A DNA stretch of 64,000 nucleotides from Scortum barcoo. Its lineage: Eukaryota > Chordata > Actinopteri > Centrarchiformes > Terapontidae. A program made the position numbers and the translations under genes. The stretch is taken from contig CM041538.1 of NCBI GenBank assembly GCA_023238725.1, positions 2,820,182-2,884,181 of the forward strand, in the 5' to 3' direction. Below are positions 11,421 to 22,455 of this stretch, piece after piece; the stretch's first letter is position 1, and the number at the start of each line of letters is the position of its first letter. Under the pieces are notes generated by a model that saw only the letters and a list, made by a program, of their open reading frames with translations, was not told the origin of the DNA and made no database searches.

Positions 11421-11652
11421 GTGCTCTGCGGGTTGTCCACCAATCTCTGGGTTGGCCAATCAACCTTTGCTCCTCCTATGCACACCTGGAAGTGTCTCTG
11501 GTCAAGACACAGAATCCTAAATTGCTCCCGATAGACAGTCCACCGCTGCTGTCAGTGAATGTGTGTGTGAATGGGTGAATAAGAGGCCAATTGTAAACCA
11601 CTGTGTCCATTAAGGTGGAGCAGCACAAAATAAGTACAGTCTATTTACCATC
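11421..11652 (+). mobile_element. Teleost SINE-like repeat
   Basis: The order of CCAATCTCTGGG, CTCCTCCTATGCACA, GGTCAAGACACAGAATCC, AAATTGCTCCCGAT, GTGTGTGTGAATGGGTGAAT and finally AAATAAGTACAGTCTATTTACCAT matches a very common fish repeat with a tRNA-like head. The head is eroded here, with no intact B-box. The copy is on the plus strand and diverged, so it is old. Confidence 0.75.
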
Positions 11653-12951
11653 TTCCCTTCATCTTCATCCCTTCTGAGGCACCTTTAGTGTTATGGGGAT
11701 GTTTTCTTTTTGATATTCTTAAGTGTGGACAAATGTGAGTTTAAACAGAATTAATTAACTGATTTGACAATGGCAAAAAAACAGATGATCTCCATAATTT
11801 TACTAGCTCTTGTCTGTGTTGCTACTTTATATTCCAGTCAGCAGGAAATGGTACTTTGCCATCAGTACCTTTTGCTTGTTAGGGATGTAGGAATCTCTGC
11901 AAGGTGATCATGGAAAAATATGGCCAGAGCCCTCGTTAAAGGAAGACATTGACATTCACACGTTTAAGAGTGCAATATCTCATCACCGGGCCCATGCCAT
12001 CATGTGGCAAATTGGCTTCGATATTACAGCACAAAAAAGTGAAATGGCATGTTGACACTGTTGCATTTGTCACTGAAACCTTCAGGCTCCCCCAACCACA
12101 TGCTAGCTCATTATCTTACAGCTGCAGCGCCAATTGGTTGAAATGATGCTGACTGGAAATTCTGAAAAACTGAAGCTGAAGGACAAATGATGAAACATTT
12201 CACCCAATAATGTGACAAGCACTTGGCAAAGGAAAATGGCCGGCTAAAATTCAAAATGTCAGAATGTCCCTTAAAATATATTTCAGTCAGTGTGATAAGG
12301 AGGCTGCCCGATGATGAGAAATCTTAATCATGCACAGCACTCAGGCTTCCAAGCTTTCACCCAGACTCTCATCTCTTTCTCTTTGTTCATATTCAGTTTC
12401 TTCTGTGGCACCAAAGCTCAAAACCAAGCTTAAAACTGGGCAAAGTACTACTTCCCTTTCATGTAAAACCTCATTAAATTAGTTATTTGAGCTGCTGTGT
12501 TTCTCGCAACACATCTGCTAGATGTTTTTAAAGCATTATCATCACCTCTCTTCAACCCTGTAAACCTTTTGTCTGCCAAAACATCGTGGGAGCCGTGCAT
12601 CGAGTGGCTGTCCTTAGCTGGGAGGTTATTGATGAGCTGCTAATGAAAGGCCTATTAAAGGCGAGCATATTGATCTGCTGACGGCCTGATGACAGTATCA
12701 TTGCGACAGGGACACAGTTGAACAAGACATGCACTGCCAAGAGGCTGAAGAGCGAGAATGGAATAATCATCATATATACTGCTGCCTTGGTCTCTGTTTA
12801 TGTTTTTTTTACTTAATATGTCTGTTAATATCTCAGTTTACAATGATTTATGCTAACTTAATTCCTGCCTTCTGTCCGATAATTTCTCATGGCCTTTGGT
12901 GCTGCGGAGGACCTTCTGGCTCTAAACTGTTCTCCCATTACCTACCAGACA
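11653..12951. other. Non-coding stretch, possibly with a conserved block
   Basis: No repeat recognised. 12592-12725 is a compact, low-repeat block with ATTGATGAGCTGCTAATG and related motifs that has the look of conserved regulatory DNA. This is an impression only. The right end carries the 8-bp target duplication ACCAGACA (12944-12951) of the next element. Confidence 0.4.
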
Positions 12952-13197
12952 CAGAGCCGGCCCTGCCCAATGTGGCACCCTAGGTGAGATTTTATATGGC
13001 ACCCCCCTCCATCGGCGATTTACATACGCTTACAAAAGAAATCGAATAGCATTGTTTTTACCATTGTCTTTAATTTATAAGATAACATGTCACCCAATTT
13101 ACATGCTTAACAAATTACAAATAAATACAAAAAAATCTGAAATACAATATAAATACCCTTACCACAAACTAAAAATCCTGTAAATAAGTGAATAAAC

Positions 13198-13231
<34 letters not shown>

Positions 13232-13990
13232 TGTACTTTAACACTGATGTAAAGTTTGAAAACAATTAACATGCTTTAGACAATATGAACTGTAACACAA
13301 CGAACAACTAGGGTTAAAAATCTGATATTTAAAGGGGTGAAAAGGGAAAAGCATTTTGATTGACTATTAAAAGCAGGAAAAACGTAAATAAAACAAATAA
13401 TAAAAGCGTAGATTAGGCCAATGTAGACACCTACTGAGTAGGTTTAATCTTTACAAATGATCCATAAAGTAAAGAGCCTCCATGCCGCCCAGCTACAGAA
13501 ATATAAAACTGCTTATTTACTGATTAGCATGTTGAGGCTAATCGCTCAGAAGAAGTTATCAACTTCACAGTACACTGTGAGATAACTGATGCTTCATTTC
13601 ATTACTGTGTCTTTACTTTACCTCTTTCTTTCTCCCGTTTTTCCTCCTCTTCTCTTCTTTTTTTCTTCCCTGTGCTCCGGACAGTTTCAGCTCGTTTTGA
13701 CATTTTTACAAACTTCTCTGGTCACATCAATAAACACAGAGAGCGAGCAGGTACCATCAGCCGGAGGAGGGGGGGGGACTTATTTGGTATTATCATTTGT
13801 AGTAATATTAATTGGGCATTGCTTTACATTTGAATCTATGTGAGCTTTTCTGTTTTTAAGAGTTAATAGTAATAACTAGTTTTAATATAATTATTTTGAA
13901 GGTGAATTTTTTCCCTGATTTTGTGGCGCCCCCTGGAGGCACAGCGCCCTTAGTATTTGCCTGTATTGCCTAATGGGCCAGCCGGCTCTG
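12952..13990. mobile_element. Non-autonomous hAT DNA transposon with 8-bp target duplication
   Basis: A 1039-bp element bounded by CAGAGCCGGC on the left and its inverted partner GCCGGCTCTG on the right (13981-13990). Both sides are flanked by a perfect 8-bp duplication ACCAGACA (12944-12951 and 13991-13998), the length made by hAT transposases. The subterminal regions also share G/C-rich motifs such as GGCACCCC and GCGCCCCC. No transposase frame remains; the interior is AT-rich and includes an (AAT)n run at 13198-13230. It would have moved only with a transposase supplied in trans. Confidence 0.92.
13198..13230. repeat. (AAT)n microsatellite inside the hAT element
   Basis: Eleven perfect AAT units. 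Confidence 0.95.
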
Positions 13991-13998
13991 ACCAGACA

Positions 13999-14802
13999 GA
14001 TAAGTGAGGGAGGGGTCTTTGTCCTAGCTGAGTGAAATTACAATGTGAAATATCACATGATGTCAATGAGAGTTTTCGTTCGAGAGTAAAGACGACTAAA
14101 TGAGCCACTGCACATCAGTAATCTGCTGTCTTTTCATGCAATGCAGCGTTCTTTTTTTAATGAATTATTCAATTCATAAGCTTTGATTTAAAGTACTTCT
14201 GATTCTTATAACTTTAGACTATTCCTTGGAAGAATAGGCTCTCCCTGGCTGCCGAGGGGCAGATATATTAACTTTGTTGTTTGTTAAGTTTGTTGAGACG
14301 GTATACATTTAAAATGAAAACTGTACCCACACTTATCTTCCTTTAGAAAAAACATAATAGAAAGGCAAATCTGTTGTTACTTAATCCAATTGTGGCAAAA
14401 ATTTAAGGATTTTCATTAAAAAGAAAAAAAAATCTCGGTTCAAAATGCACAGTAATTCAACATTTCACTGCACTGATTTGTTGTCTTGCTGAACCAGAGC
14501 CCACTCTCATATCTGAACACTAAAGATAAAGTCTAGAGCTTGCATGTGGTTAGCTTAGCTTTGCATTAATTAACATTTAGAGGTTATCAATTAGAGACTG
14601 CACTAGTAAATTCCAGGAATTTACTGCTCCCAGACAAAGAATTGTCCTTTACTTAGCTTCCATAAAACCACCACCATTAGCTATTTCTACTCACTATATA
14701 TGGTTTTTCAATGTTTATCAGCTTAATTAGTGGGCTTGTTTTTGTTTTTTACCTTTGGACAGAGCCTGGCTCACTGTTTTTTGCTGCTTTCAGCCTCTAG
14801 GC
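13999..14802. other. Non-coding spacer between two hAT elements
   Basis: AT-rich single-copy-looking DNA; nothing recognisable. Its last eight bases (14795-14802, CTCTAGGC) are the left target duplication of the next element. Confidence 0.5.
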
Positions 14803-15601
14803 TAGACCTGGGCATTTTACGGCTCGCAGGCCACATCCGGCCCTTTGGGCATCCCTGTCCGGCCCCGTGAGGTCAATCATAAATTAAAACATAAATGAAA
14901 ATGTATATCTGCCGTGCACGCAATACAACTGTGTTGCTTTTATTTAGAAAAGCATGACAGATGCCCGTGCGTATACATAGGGGAACAACTACAGGTGACG
15001 CTGGTCAGCTATCCCTCAAAAAATCATCTCATGCCAAAAAAGAAAAGTTGATACTGAATGCCGCATTTTCAACAAGGCTGCTAAATATTTCTTAACAGAA
15101 GTCAAAGGTAAAGCTGTGTGCTTAGTTTGTGGGACACAGGTCACTGTGTTCAAAGATTACAGTTTGAATAGACACTACATGACCAAACACAAGGAAAAAT
15201 ATAAGAACTTGTCTGATGAAGAGTGTCTTGTTCAAGTCCAAGACAGACTGGATTTTTCTCACTGATCAAGTAAAATGAACTGAAAAACATTAAAAGCACT
15301 TATTGCTTTTTGTATAAAGTTGATCAGTTGCAGAATTTTGCAGAAAGTTGAAAATAAAATGAGACACTTTACTTCGATAGGAGTATTTTCCTATTTGACC
15401 TACACTGCAATTTCACATATAAATATTAACAGAATATCCTTATTCTTCTGATTACCAGTAGCAGCTAATCAAAATATATAATTTACTGGTTTTTACAATG
15501 GGAGAAAATTAATATTAAGTTCAAGTAATCGTTGGTTCGACCCTCCAGCACAATTCAGATTTCTCATGTGACCCCTTGTAAAAATTAATTGCCCACCCCT
15601 G
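14803..15601 (+). mobile_element. hAT (Charlie-like) transposon, internally deleted
   Basis: A 799-bp element with a perfect 8-bp target duplication CTCTAGGC at 14795-14802 and 15602-15609. The right end reads inward as CAGGGGTGGGCAAT, a classical hAT terminus; the left end TAGACCTGGGCAT is a mutated match (10 of 15 positions). It keeps the 5' end of a transposase gene and then about 330 bases of AT-rich sequence to the right end, so most of the transposase has been deleted. Confidence 0.92.
15047..15265 (+). pseudogene. hAT transposase N-terminal fragment with BED zinc finger
   Basis: The frame from about 15041 to a TGA at 15263 encodes roughly 73 residues. It contains a BED-type finger: C-x2-C (CLVC), the aromatic/lysine stretch VFKDY, then H-x4-H (HYMTKH). 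BED fingers bind DNA at the element ends in hAT transposases and in host genes domesticated from them. A probable ATG at 15031 is separated from this frame by a one-base shift in an A run. The dimerisation and RNase H-like catalytic regions are absent, so the product could not transpose. It resembles the N-terminus of the GTF2IRD2/ZBED-type hAT group. Confidence 0.8.
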
Positions 15602-17421
15602 CTCTAGGCTAAGTCCCTTCTGGCTCAAGCTTCACATTTACAGTACAGACAGAGACAGACAGAGTGAGGAATCAGGTCCTCTCATCAAACTCTGCTCTGT
15701 AATGTGTGTGAGTCTTGTGTATTTTCCAAAATGTTGAACTAGTTGAACTTACCACCTCTTTCCATTCAAAAATAATTAAGTAATTTGACATTTAAGTTAG
15801 CTTAGTTTAAGTTATTTTTGCATCAGATTACTTTACTTGCTTACGTTTACTTTCCAGTTTCAGCATTTTGAAATTTCACCCTATATTCCAAAGGTTTGAT
15901 TTATTTACCACGTCGAAACATAAGTTGTCAGATTTGGTTTTATTTTTGGACTCGTTGTCTAGCTGGATGATAAACAAAAAGTGTGAGTTGCCTTAGGCCA
16001 CGTTCAGACTGACTTTTTAATGAGGCTAGTCCAGCAACGCAGAGGGCTTTGGCAAAAATAAGTTTAACCTGGCTCACGGTATGCCAGACAGCAACCCTGT
16101 GTCATCTGGAAATGTGTCTGAGTTATACAATCTGGTGCCATTAATGTCTTAATATGCCACACCTCATACATCCGGATGAGCAGCACCTGTCTCGAATGTG
16201 TTATTAAGCCTGGAACTGAAGCTCTACCTTCGCTTTCTAAGGCCTCATCTTTCCTTTTTCCTGACAGAAATAATGACATTGCCTTCTCACCGCAGTCAGA
16301 AATGAACATCTTTTTACATCATTTTTCTTGAGGTTTCTAGAGAAACCAACAGGCTTAATAACTGCTTTTAACTGAGGAACAACACTAAGCAATCATATAT
16401 CAAAATCCACACGTGAATCATATGCTGTACATGTTATATATTACATGTATTAATATAAGAATGCACATATACATTCATAGAGGAAATGGCTACAAGATTG
16501 TCATTCTCACGATGAGATTAGGAGATGTAAAAGTGACATTAGAGCACACCTTTACACTCCTCTTGGGCTGCCTCTCTTTACAGATTCTATTCCTTGCCTA
16601 GTTTCTTTCGACCGTACACATATCCAGTGTCCAACCTTAAGGGAGGAGCCGTGAGCTTCCTGTGTGACTCACTTCTCACACCTCTATAATGAATGCTATT
16701 TCAGAGCCAGTTTGTGGTGTTTTCTATATATAGTTTTATTTATCAGATCTACTCTTGTCTCAAGAATTACAGTGGAAACACATTTCTTCATCCAAAATAT
16801 ATATATATATATTAATAAATATTTGCTATTCAAGAACATCTTTTTTAGCAATGGCGTTACTTTACTGCAACTTTGCTGCTGCTACTACTACAGTACTATC
16901 TATTAGTTTGTTTAGAACTTTACTTCCCTCCATCATATTCACAAGTACTCTTGATATTTTATGCAAATTTGAGGACACTGTTAAATGTTTGTTAGTGTTC
17001 AGTATTTGTCCTAAATTTATTATTACTAATCTAATTTCATTCATTATCTGGACGTGTAATTGTTGAGAAATCACACACAGTTAATACACAGTTGAATAGT
17101 GAATGATACACAGTTATAGTTAAGAAAAACTGATAGACTGTGATTTTACTATAATCTGTCAATGATTCAGATGTCTGGATCCATTGGGAATCATTTCCCA
17201 TTTCTCTGAGTTCAAAAAACAAACAAACAAAATCCACAAAGGTCAAACAGGTCGTCTGGTTTTAACTAGTGCTGTCTTAAGTCATCATATTACTTTGATG
17301 GGCACGGCTAACGTTAAGTTACCTGTTAAGTTACCTGCTGTTGCATTTAAAAATCCCGACCCAAAACTATCAGTGTATCGTAGTGTGACCCAGAAAGGCA
17401 GCAGGATCCTCTTACATACAT

Positions 17422-17453
17422 AAACATAAATAAAATATTCATTATTTATGTTT
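17422..17453. repeat. 12-bp AT-rich palindromic hairpin
   Basis: Arms 17422-17433 and 17442-17453 are perfect reverse complements (AAACATAAATAA and its complement) around an 8-base loop. Confidence 0.85.
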
Positions 17454-17894
17454 TATATAGGGTTATATATAAGTCAGCATATAGGGTAATGAGTTGGACA
17501 GAACATGTTAACATCTATATAAGCATGATGATTCATTATTCCCTCTACAGTTTAGAATATGCATATATAGATATCCACTCATATCTTAAGCCTCTCACAC
17601 ACTCATGATGTGGCTTTTCTAACACTCATAATGAATGAGCTGAGAACAAAAACATGAACAAGTAATAATCCAAAAGAATATACTGTCACAGTGGCATACA
17701 CACTCACACATACACTGGAAGTACATTTTAATTCAGTTCCAAAATGAGAAACACCACTTGTGCTTACAATACTGTGGCAGCCCTGTATTTGCTCTGTGTG
17801 TGTGTGTGTGAGTGACTTTCTGGTTACAGTGTGTAAAACCTAACCACTGTGAATTACAACACAGAAAAAGAGAACAGTGCCAATCACAAACGCT

Positions 17895-17926
17895 GCACAC
17901 ACACACACACATACACACACACACAG
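17895..17926. repeat. (CA)n microsatellite, interrupted
   Basis: CA run broken once by TA. A shorter GT run lies 90 bp upstream (17796-17811), so the two could pair as an imperfect inverted repeat. Confidence 0.9.
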
Positions 17927-17929
17927 GCA

Positions 17930-18215
17930 ACAAACTGCCAAACAGGTTAGATGAGCGTAGGTAAGTGAGGAGGAAGGGCTATGCTAATGCCAGTACACAG
18001 AGGGAGAGTGAGAGAGACAGAAGCTAGCATTGAGGCAGACCAACAGGTTCAACTAAAACACAGGCAGGGCAGACTAACAGGTGTGAAGGTGAGCACTGAG
18101 GGCAGGCACTTACTGTCAACAGGTGAGCAGTCAGAAAGGTGTAGGTAAGCAGTCATACAAGTAACCAAGCAGTGCAGGTTTGTAGGCAGGCAGAGTGTCA
18201 GGTAAACAAGCAGGC
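17930..18215 (+). repeat. Degenerate minisatellite-like tract
   Basis: Repeated, imperfectly spaced words CAGGT, GGCAGGCAG, GAGCAGTCAG and AGGTAAGCAG recur every 15-30 bases across about 280 bases. This suggests an old tandem array built on a CAGGTnnGCAG-type unit. The period is not constant, so the call is by word density only. Confidence 0.45.
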
Positions 18216-18499
18216 AGCCCTCGTCGTCTTCTCAGGTGTTGTAGCTGGAGAAACAGGGACAGCGGCAGCATAGAAAATAAGCCATTAGAGCGGCCTTTAT
18301 CCTCTGCTGCCCCCTCTTTGAGACGCGCACACACACACAGACCAAGGCGACTACTGGGGCGTTCAACTGGCTCAGCCGTGCAAGGTAAATGTATGGATTC
18401 GGTTTGCTTGCAGCTCAAGTAGCACTTGAACTGGATGTTTTAATGTGTATGCATGCTCTCGATTTTCCTAAATTGACATAATTAGTTTCTTTCTCTCAT

Positions 18500-18990
18500 C
18501 CATCATTGGCTGTGTTTACATGCTGCCGGTTATTCCCCGGTGAGAGAGTCCTTCAGGTTAGTCAATTTACACGAACCTTTGCTGCTTTGAGACTCAGTCC
18601 AGTAACCGAGCTAACTATATTTTCCCTCCTTTATAATAAGCTACCATTGCCCCCATTCAAACACGAGGGCAGGGAGATGAAGTGATGCACGCTGTCACGT
18701 TTGACATTGATATCTACCCATAATGCCGTGCAAGTTTGGCGGCGGAAAGCAAAAGTGAAAGAAGCAGTTTCGCTTGATCTGTGAGTGATGAGAGCTGATA
18801 ATGAGTGTGTAGATGCACGGGTTACTATGCAACACACCGCACCCGGCCAGTCTCCTTGATGATCCACCTTGGTAACATTCATTAACAGAAGGCCAGAGGG
18901 AGGGACCTGCAGTACAACGCTGCCTACCTGCTGCGGTTTTGTCTTACAGTGTTTGTGTATTTCGCAAGTGTCGGGGTAGTTTGTGCGCAC
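18500..18990. mobile_element. Probable teleost DNA-transposon remnant
   Basis: Starts near GGCTGTGTTTACATGC followed by GGTTATTCCCCGGTGA and continues through ACGAACCTTTGCTG and CCATTGCCCCCATTC. I recall this order from a dispersed fish repeat with GTGTTTACATG ends. CpG content is higher than in the flanks. No right end with a matching inverted terminus was found, so the class and the right border are unknown. Confidence 0.4.
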
Positions 18991-19429
18991 TCATGTACAC
19001 ACCCAGAGCCGGGGGTTGGTATTTAACAGGTGTTGTGGCTGCAGGCATCGGGTAGTACCCTCTGTGTATGTGACAGACAGAGGAGGAAGGGACGGAGACT
19101 CCTTTTTAAAATCCAAAATATTACTCATTCATCTAACTAAAAGGAGCAGAGAGGATAGCAACTCAATAGAGATGAGCACTAAAAGCCTTCATTATGAGAA
19201 TGGTGAGGGTGATGCTCGGTAGTGGAGTGTAGCTGTGTACAATTTACTCAACCACTGCACTTAGGTCAGATTTTAAGGCACATTTCATGCTGTGTTGGAC
19301 TTCTGTTTCACCACTTTTCAGGGGGAAATATTCAGAATACTTAAAACACAGAGATAAGAATGTGAACATGCGGTATGTAGCAATATAAGATGTTAAGTAT
19401 CTACTTACTAATCTACTAATGAGAAGGAT
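18991..19429. other. Non-coding spacer
   Basis: Moderately G-rich near 19000-19100, then AT-rich. The plus-strand frame 18983-19222 has no recognisable content. Confidence 0.4.
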
Positions 19430-19800
19430 GTAGGGAGCATTCTGAGTGGAGGCACTCTTATGGTTTAGTATTAGACTTCCATATAGTTGGGGACTTGCAA
19501 GAACGTTCCTTTAAAGGACTGGTCACATTCGATGTAGCAGAGGCTGTAATATCCTAACTTTTAGTCCCTAAAAATGCTCGATCCAATATCTCCAATTGTG
19601 CCCTCCACTTCCGCTAAAAATCTTTCCATATCTTTCATGCTCTGCATATTCACTTTGTAACGCAGACTTTCTGTTAGAGTTTTCTAAGACTAGGTCATCC
19701 CAGTGACATCATCAGGGTTATTTCCTCTGACCCGACAAAGCTTGACAGAGCCACAAAAGACATCACACCGCTGAGTAGTACTCCCCACAAGTAGTGCAAT
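19430..19800 (+). repeat. Widespread teleost interspersed repeat
   Basis: Segments GGAGGCACTCTTATGG, TTTAAAGGACTGGTCACATTC, GATGTAGCAGAGGCTGTAAT, CCTCCACTTCCGCTAAAA and AGGTCATCCCAGTGACATCA occur in the order I remember for a common dispersed fish repeat of non-coding type. No coding capacity. The borders are approximate. Confidence 0.55.
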
Positions 19801-22379
19801 TACCTTTTTCATGTAAAATTGATAGAATTCATTGTGTGAGTGCCATAATAGCTGTAAGTAATGTGCTATAAGTATGATAGGTCAAAGGTGAATCAAGAAG
19901 TAGATCTTTAAACTGATGGATTTTTACAAGATATAGCTTGTGAAATGATTTATACTGTCTGCCTTTTTCCCTTCCAAATATGTTTGACCAACCAGGGCTT
20001 TGATTTTAGCAACCATTTTGTTGTTGTGTTGTGTTGTGTTGTCATTGTCAACAGAAATAGAAATTGTGTAATAAACAGATATGTTGAGATTGATCAACCA
20101 ATTTAGTATTGCACCTCAAACTTTGAGGGTGTGAGAGAAGCTGATTTAAAAAGTCAAAATCAGTGCACCACAGAGTAATCCTGGGTTTGGACTACACAAT
20201 GTCAGCCCAATTACAGACCACTGACAGACATTATCAACCTTATTGATTGTTATATACCTAGAATAATGGCGCCCTGACAAAAAGACGAGTATGTCAGCAT
20301 GTTTTTGGCTTCTCTCATCTTGTATCACCAGTTCCATGACGTGTTTGTAACATTGACCAATAGAAGCACAGATCATTCTTCCATGGAAAACTGTGAAGAT
20401 GTTGAAGTGACAGAGAAATGATGTTTTTTTTGTTCCTCACCTAGGTATTACATTTTTATCATTATTTGCCCACAGACAGATTCTCCAGGGATTCTCCATG
20501 TCAACTGCTGAGGTTGCTGGGAGATTTGCGATGTGACATTGAAACTTAAGGAAGTGCAAGAGTGAGATGAAGTAGATGAAGATGATGTAGAGAGAGAGAG
20601 AGAGAGGTGGTGCAAGTCATCTGAAGGAAGAGAACCAGAGAGAAATTCGTTCCACAGTGGATCGCTAACAGCACCCAGCTCACACACACTTGTCAAACTA
20701 AACACACTCTTCAGCTGTCTGCTGCATTACAGTCGGTCAAAGATCTCAGCTCTGTTTATTTCCGACCACAACTTAACGTTCTACAATCATATGACAATGC
20801 TCCAAGGGTGACCCATCTCTCTGAGAATCAGTTTGAATTCTGTGCGCCTGTGTGTCGCATCAGGATGAGCTGCATGCACATATACGATTGGTCACCCTTA
20901 CATGGAGACTGATAACATCAAAAACAGGCCGGTACAAATGAATCATGGATGCACAGAGTCTGTTGGGGGCTGAATGAATCACATTTTGACAGTTGAGATT
21001 TGAGGGATTGCAGTGTAGCTGGTTTACCACTTGAGAGTGAAATACAGTATCTCAATCATTAGATTGGCATGGAATGAATGTACGGACAACGTGAATCAGT
21101 TTTTAACCGAGGCAGGCGACCGGAGTTCAGTGAGCAGTTATCCACTTTTTATTTATATAATAGTTATTTTCACCATAGACTTAATTTAAGGTGTGCAGAA
21201 GATGAATCACAATGACTTTGGTGATCTCTGACTTTCTCTCTACCTGTCAAATTGTTGTTTTTGAGTGAAATGGTGTCTCTAAGTATTGGGCGAACTGCTC
21301 TGATATTTAATACAGGTGAAAAAAGTCTCCAGACTTTGTTGATCTCCTGATTTTTTCTTTTTCCTTTCTTTTTTTTTCTCTAGCACCATGATCAGATCCA
21401 TGTAACTCATCTACTGAAATATTTCATCCACCACTCGAGCGCTGGCCCCAAATTTTATGTGTTTCTTTATAGCGCGTAAAATGACCTCTGACATACTATT
21501 TGCTTTTCTCTGTTACCATTAAAGCAACATGGAGCTACTTGTAGCATCTGATAGTATTGAGCAGCTGGGCTCATTTACATCATTTACTCATTGAAGGTCT
21601 GTGAGGGTCGACATGATGTAAATTTCATCATCTGCTTATGTCCTCAAGGATCCACATTCATGTCTGCAGCCCAGAATTTAAAGGCCGGCTGCACATTTGT
21701 AGAACATGTTCATGTACGCATCACTAATAAAGTATAAACCAGTGGGTGTCACATCACCTGGGCAGCTGGCGGCTCATTATAACTCAAAGTTGCTTTATAA
21801 CACTCACTTCCTGTTTTTCACCCACCAAAACATGACTGACTGAACAGTTGTTGACTTTATTAGAAAATACGTAGTTTTCCCAGTGGAACTGAGGTGTTTG
21901 GCAAATGTGTGTGTGTGTGTGTGTGGTGCACGAAACAAGTTCATTTTAAAGCTTGACCTTTCTCACCTCTTCTTCCATTCTCTTCAGGCTGGATATTTTC
22001 ACTCAAGCTTTATCTTATTCTTTATGACGCATTGAGCTGTGGGAGTTTAAGAAGACACCATATCTTATTTGAATTTTTTAAAACCTTAAACTTTTAAATT
22101 ACTTATGTAAGCATACTTAAATCAGTGTTTGTCTTTTAGCACATTTTCACATATTTGTTTTTTTTTCCATTTTACAAAAAAAGGATACATTAATGTTTCC
22201 AGCTTGCTGACATTGTTATGCACCTGCTGCTCTTTTTCCCCAGCCCTTATTTCTTTCCTTGCTTTTTTCTCCTCTTAATACCATCTGACATTCCTTACCT
22301 GCAAGCAGACGCAGTATCACCTGTCGACTGTTCGCTTTTTCTTCTGCAACACGATCTGATGTGTCTCTCAAACAACAAA

Positions 22380-22455
22380 AGGGAATAGTGGAAAAGAAGG
22401 GAGGGGAGGTGGGAGAGAAGGAGGAGAGGGAGGGGTGGAGAGGATGGGAGGCTGG
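22380..22455 (+). repeat. Purine-rich, G-quadruplex-prone tract
   Basis: An almost pure purine strand with G-runs GGG, GGGG, GGG, GGG and GGGG between 22399 and 22436, separated by short A-rich spacers, so a G-quadruplex or triplex is possible. Confidence 0.6.

Larger units (their letters stand above)
15610..17929. other. Non-coding stretch with simple repeats
   Basis: AT-rich DNA. It includes (TA)n near 16796-16811, the hairpin at 17422-17453, a 12-bp tandem (GTTAAGTTACCT, twice, near 17310-17335), and GT/CA runs near 17796-17811 and 17895-17926. No exon or transposon recognised. Confidence 0.5.
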
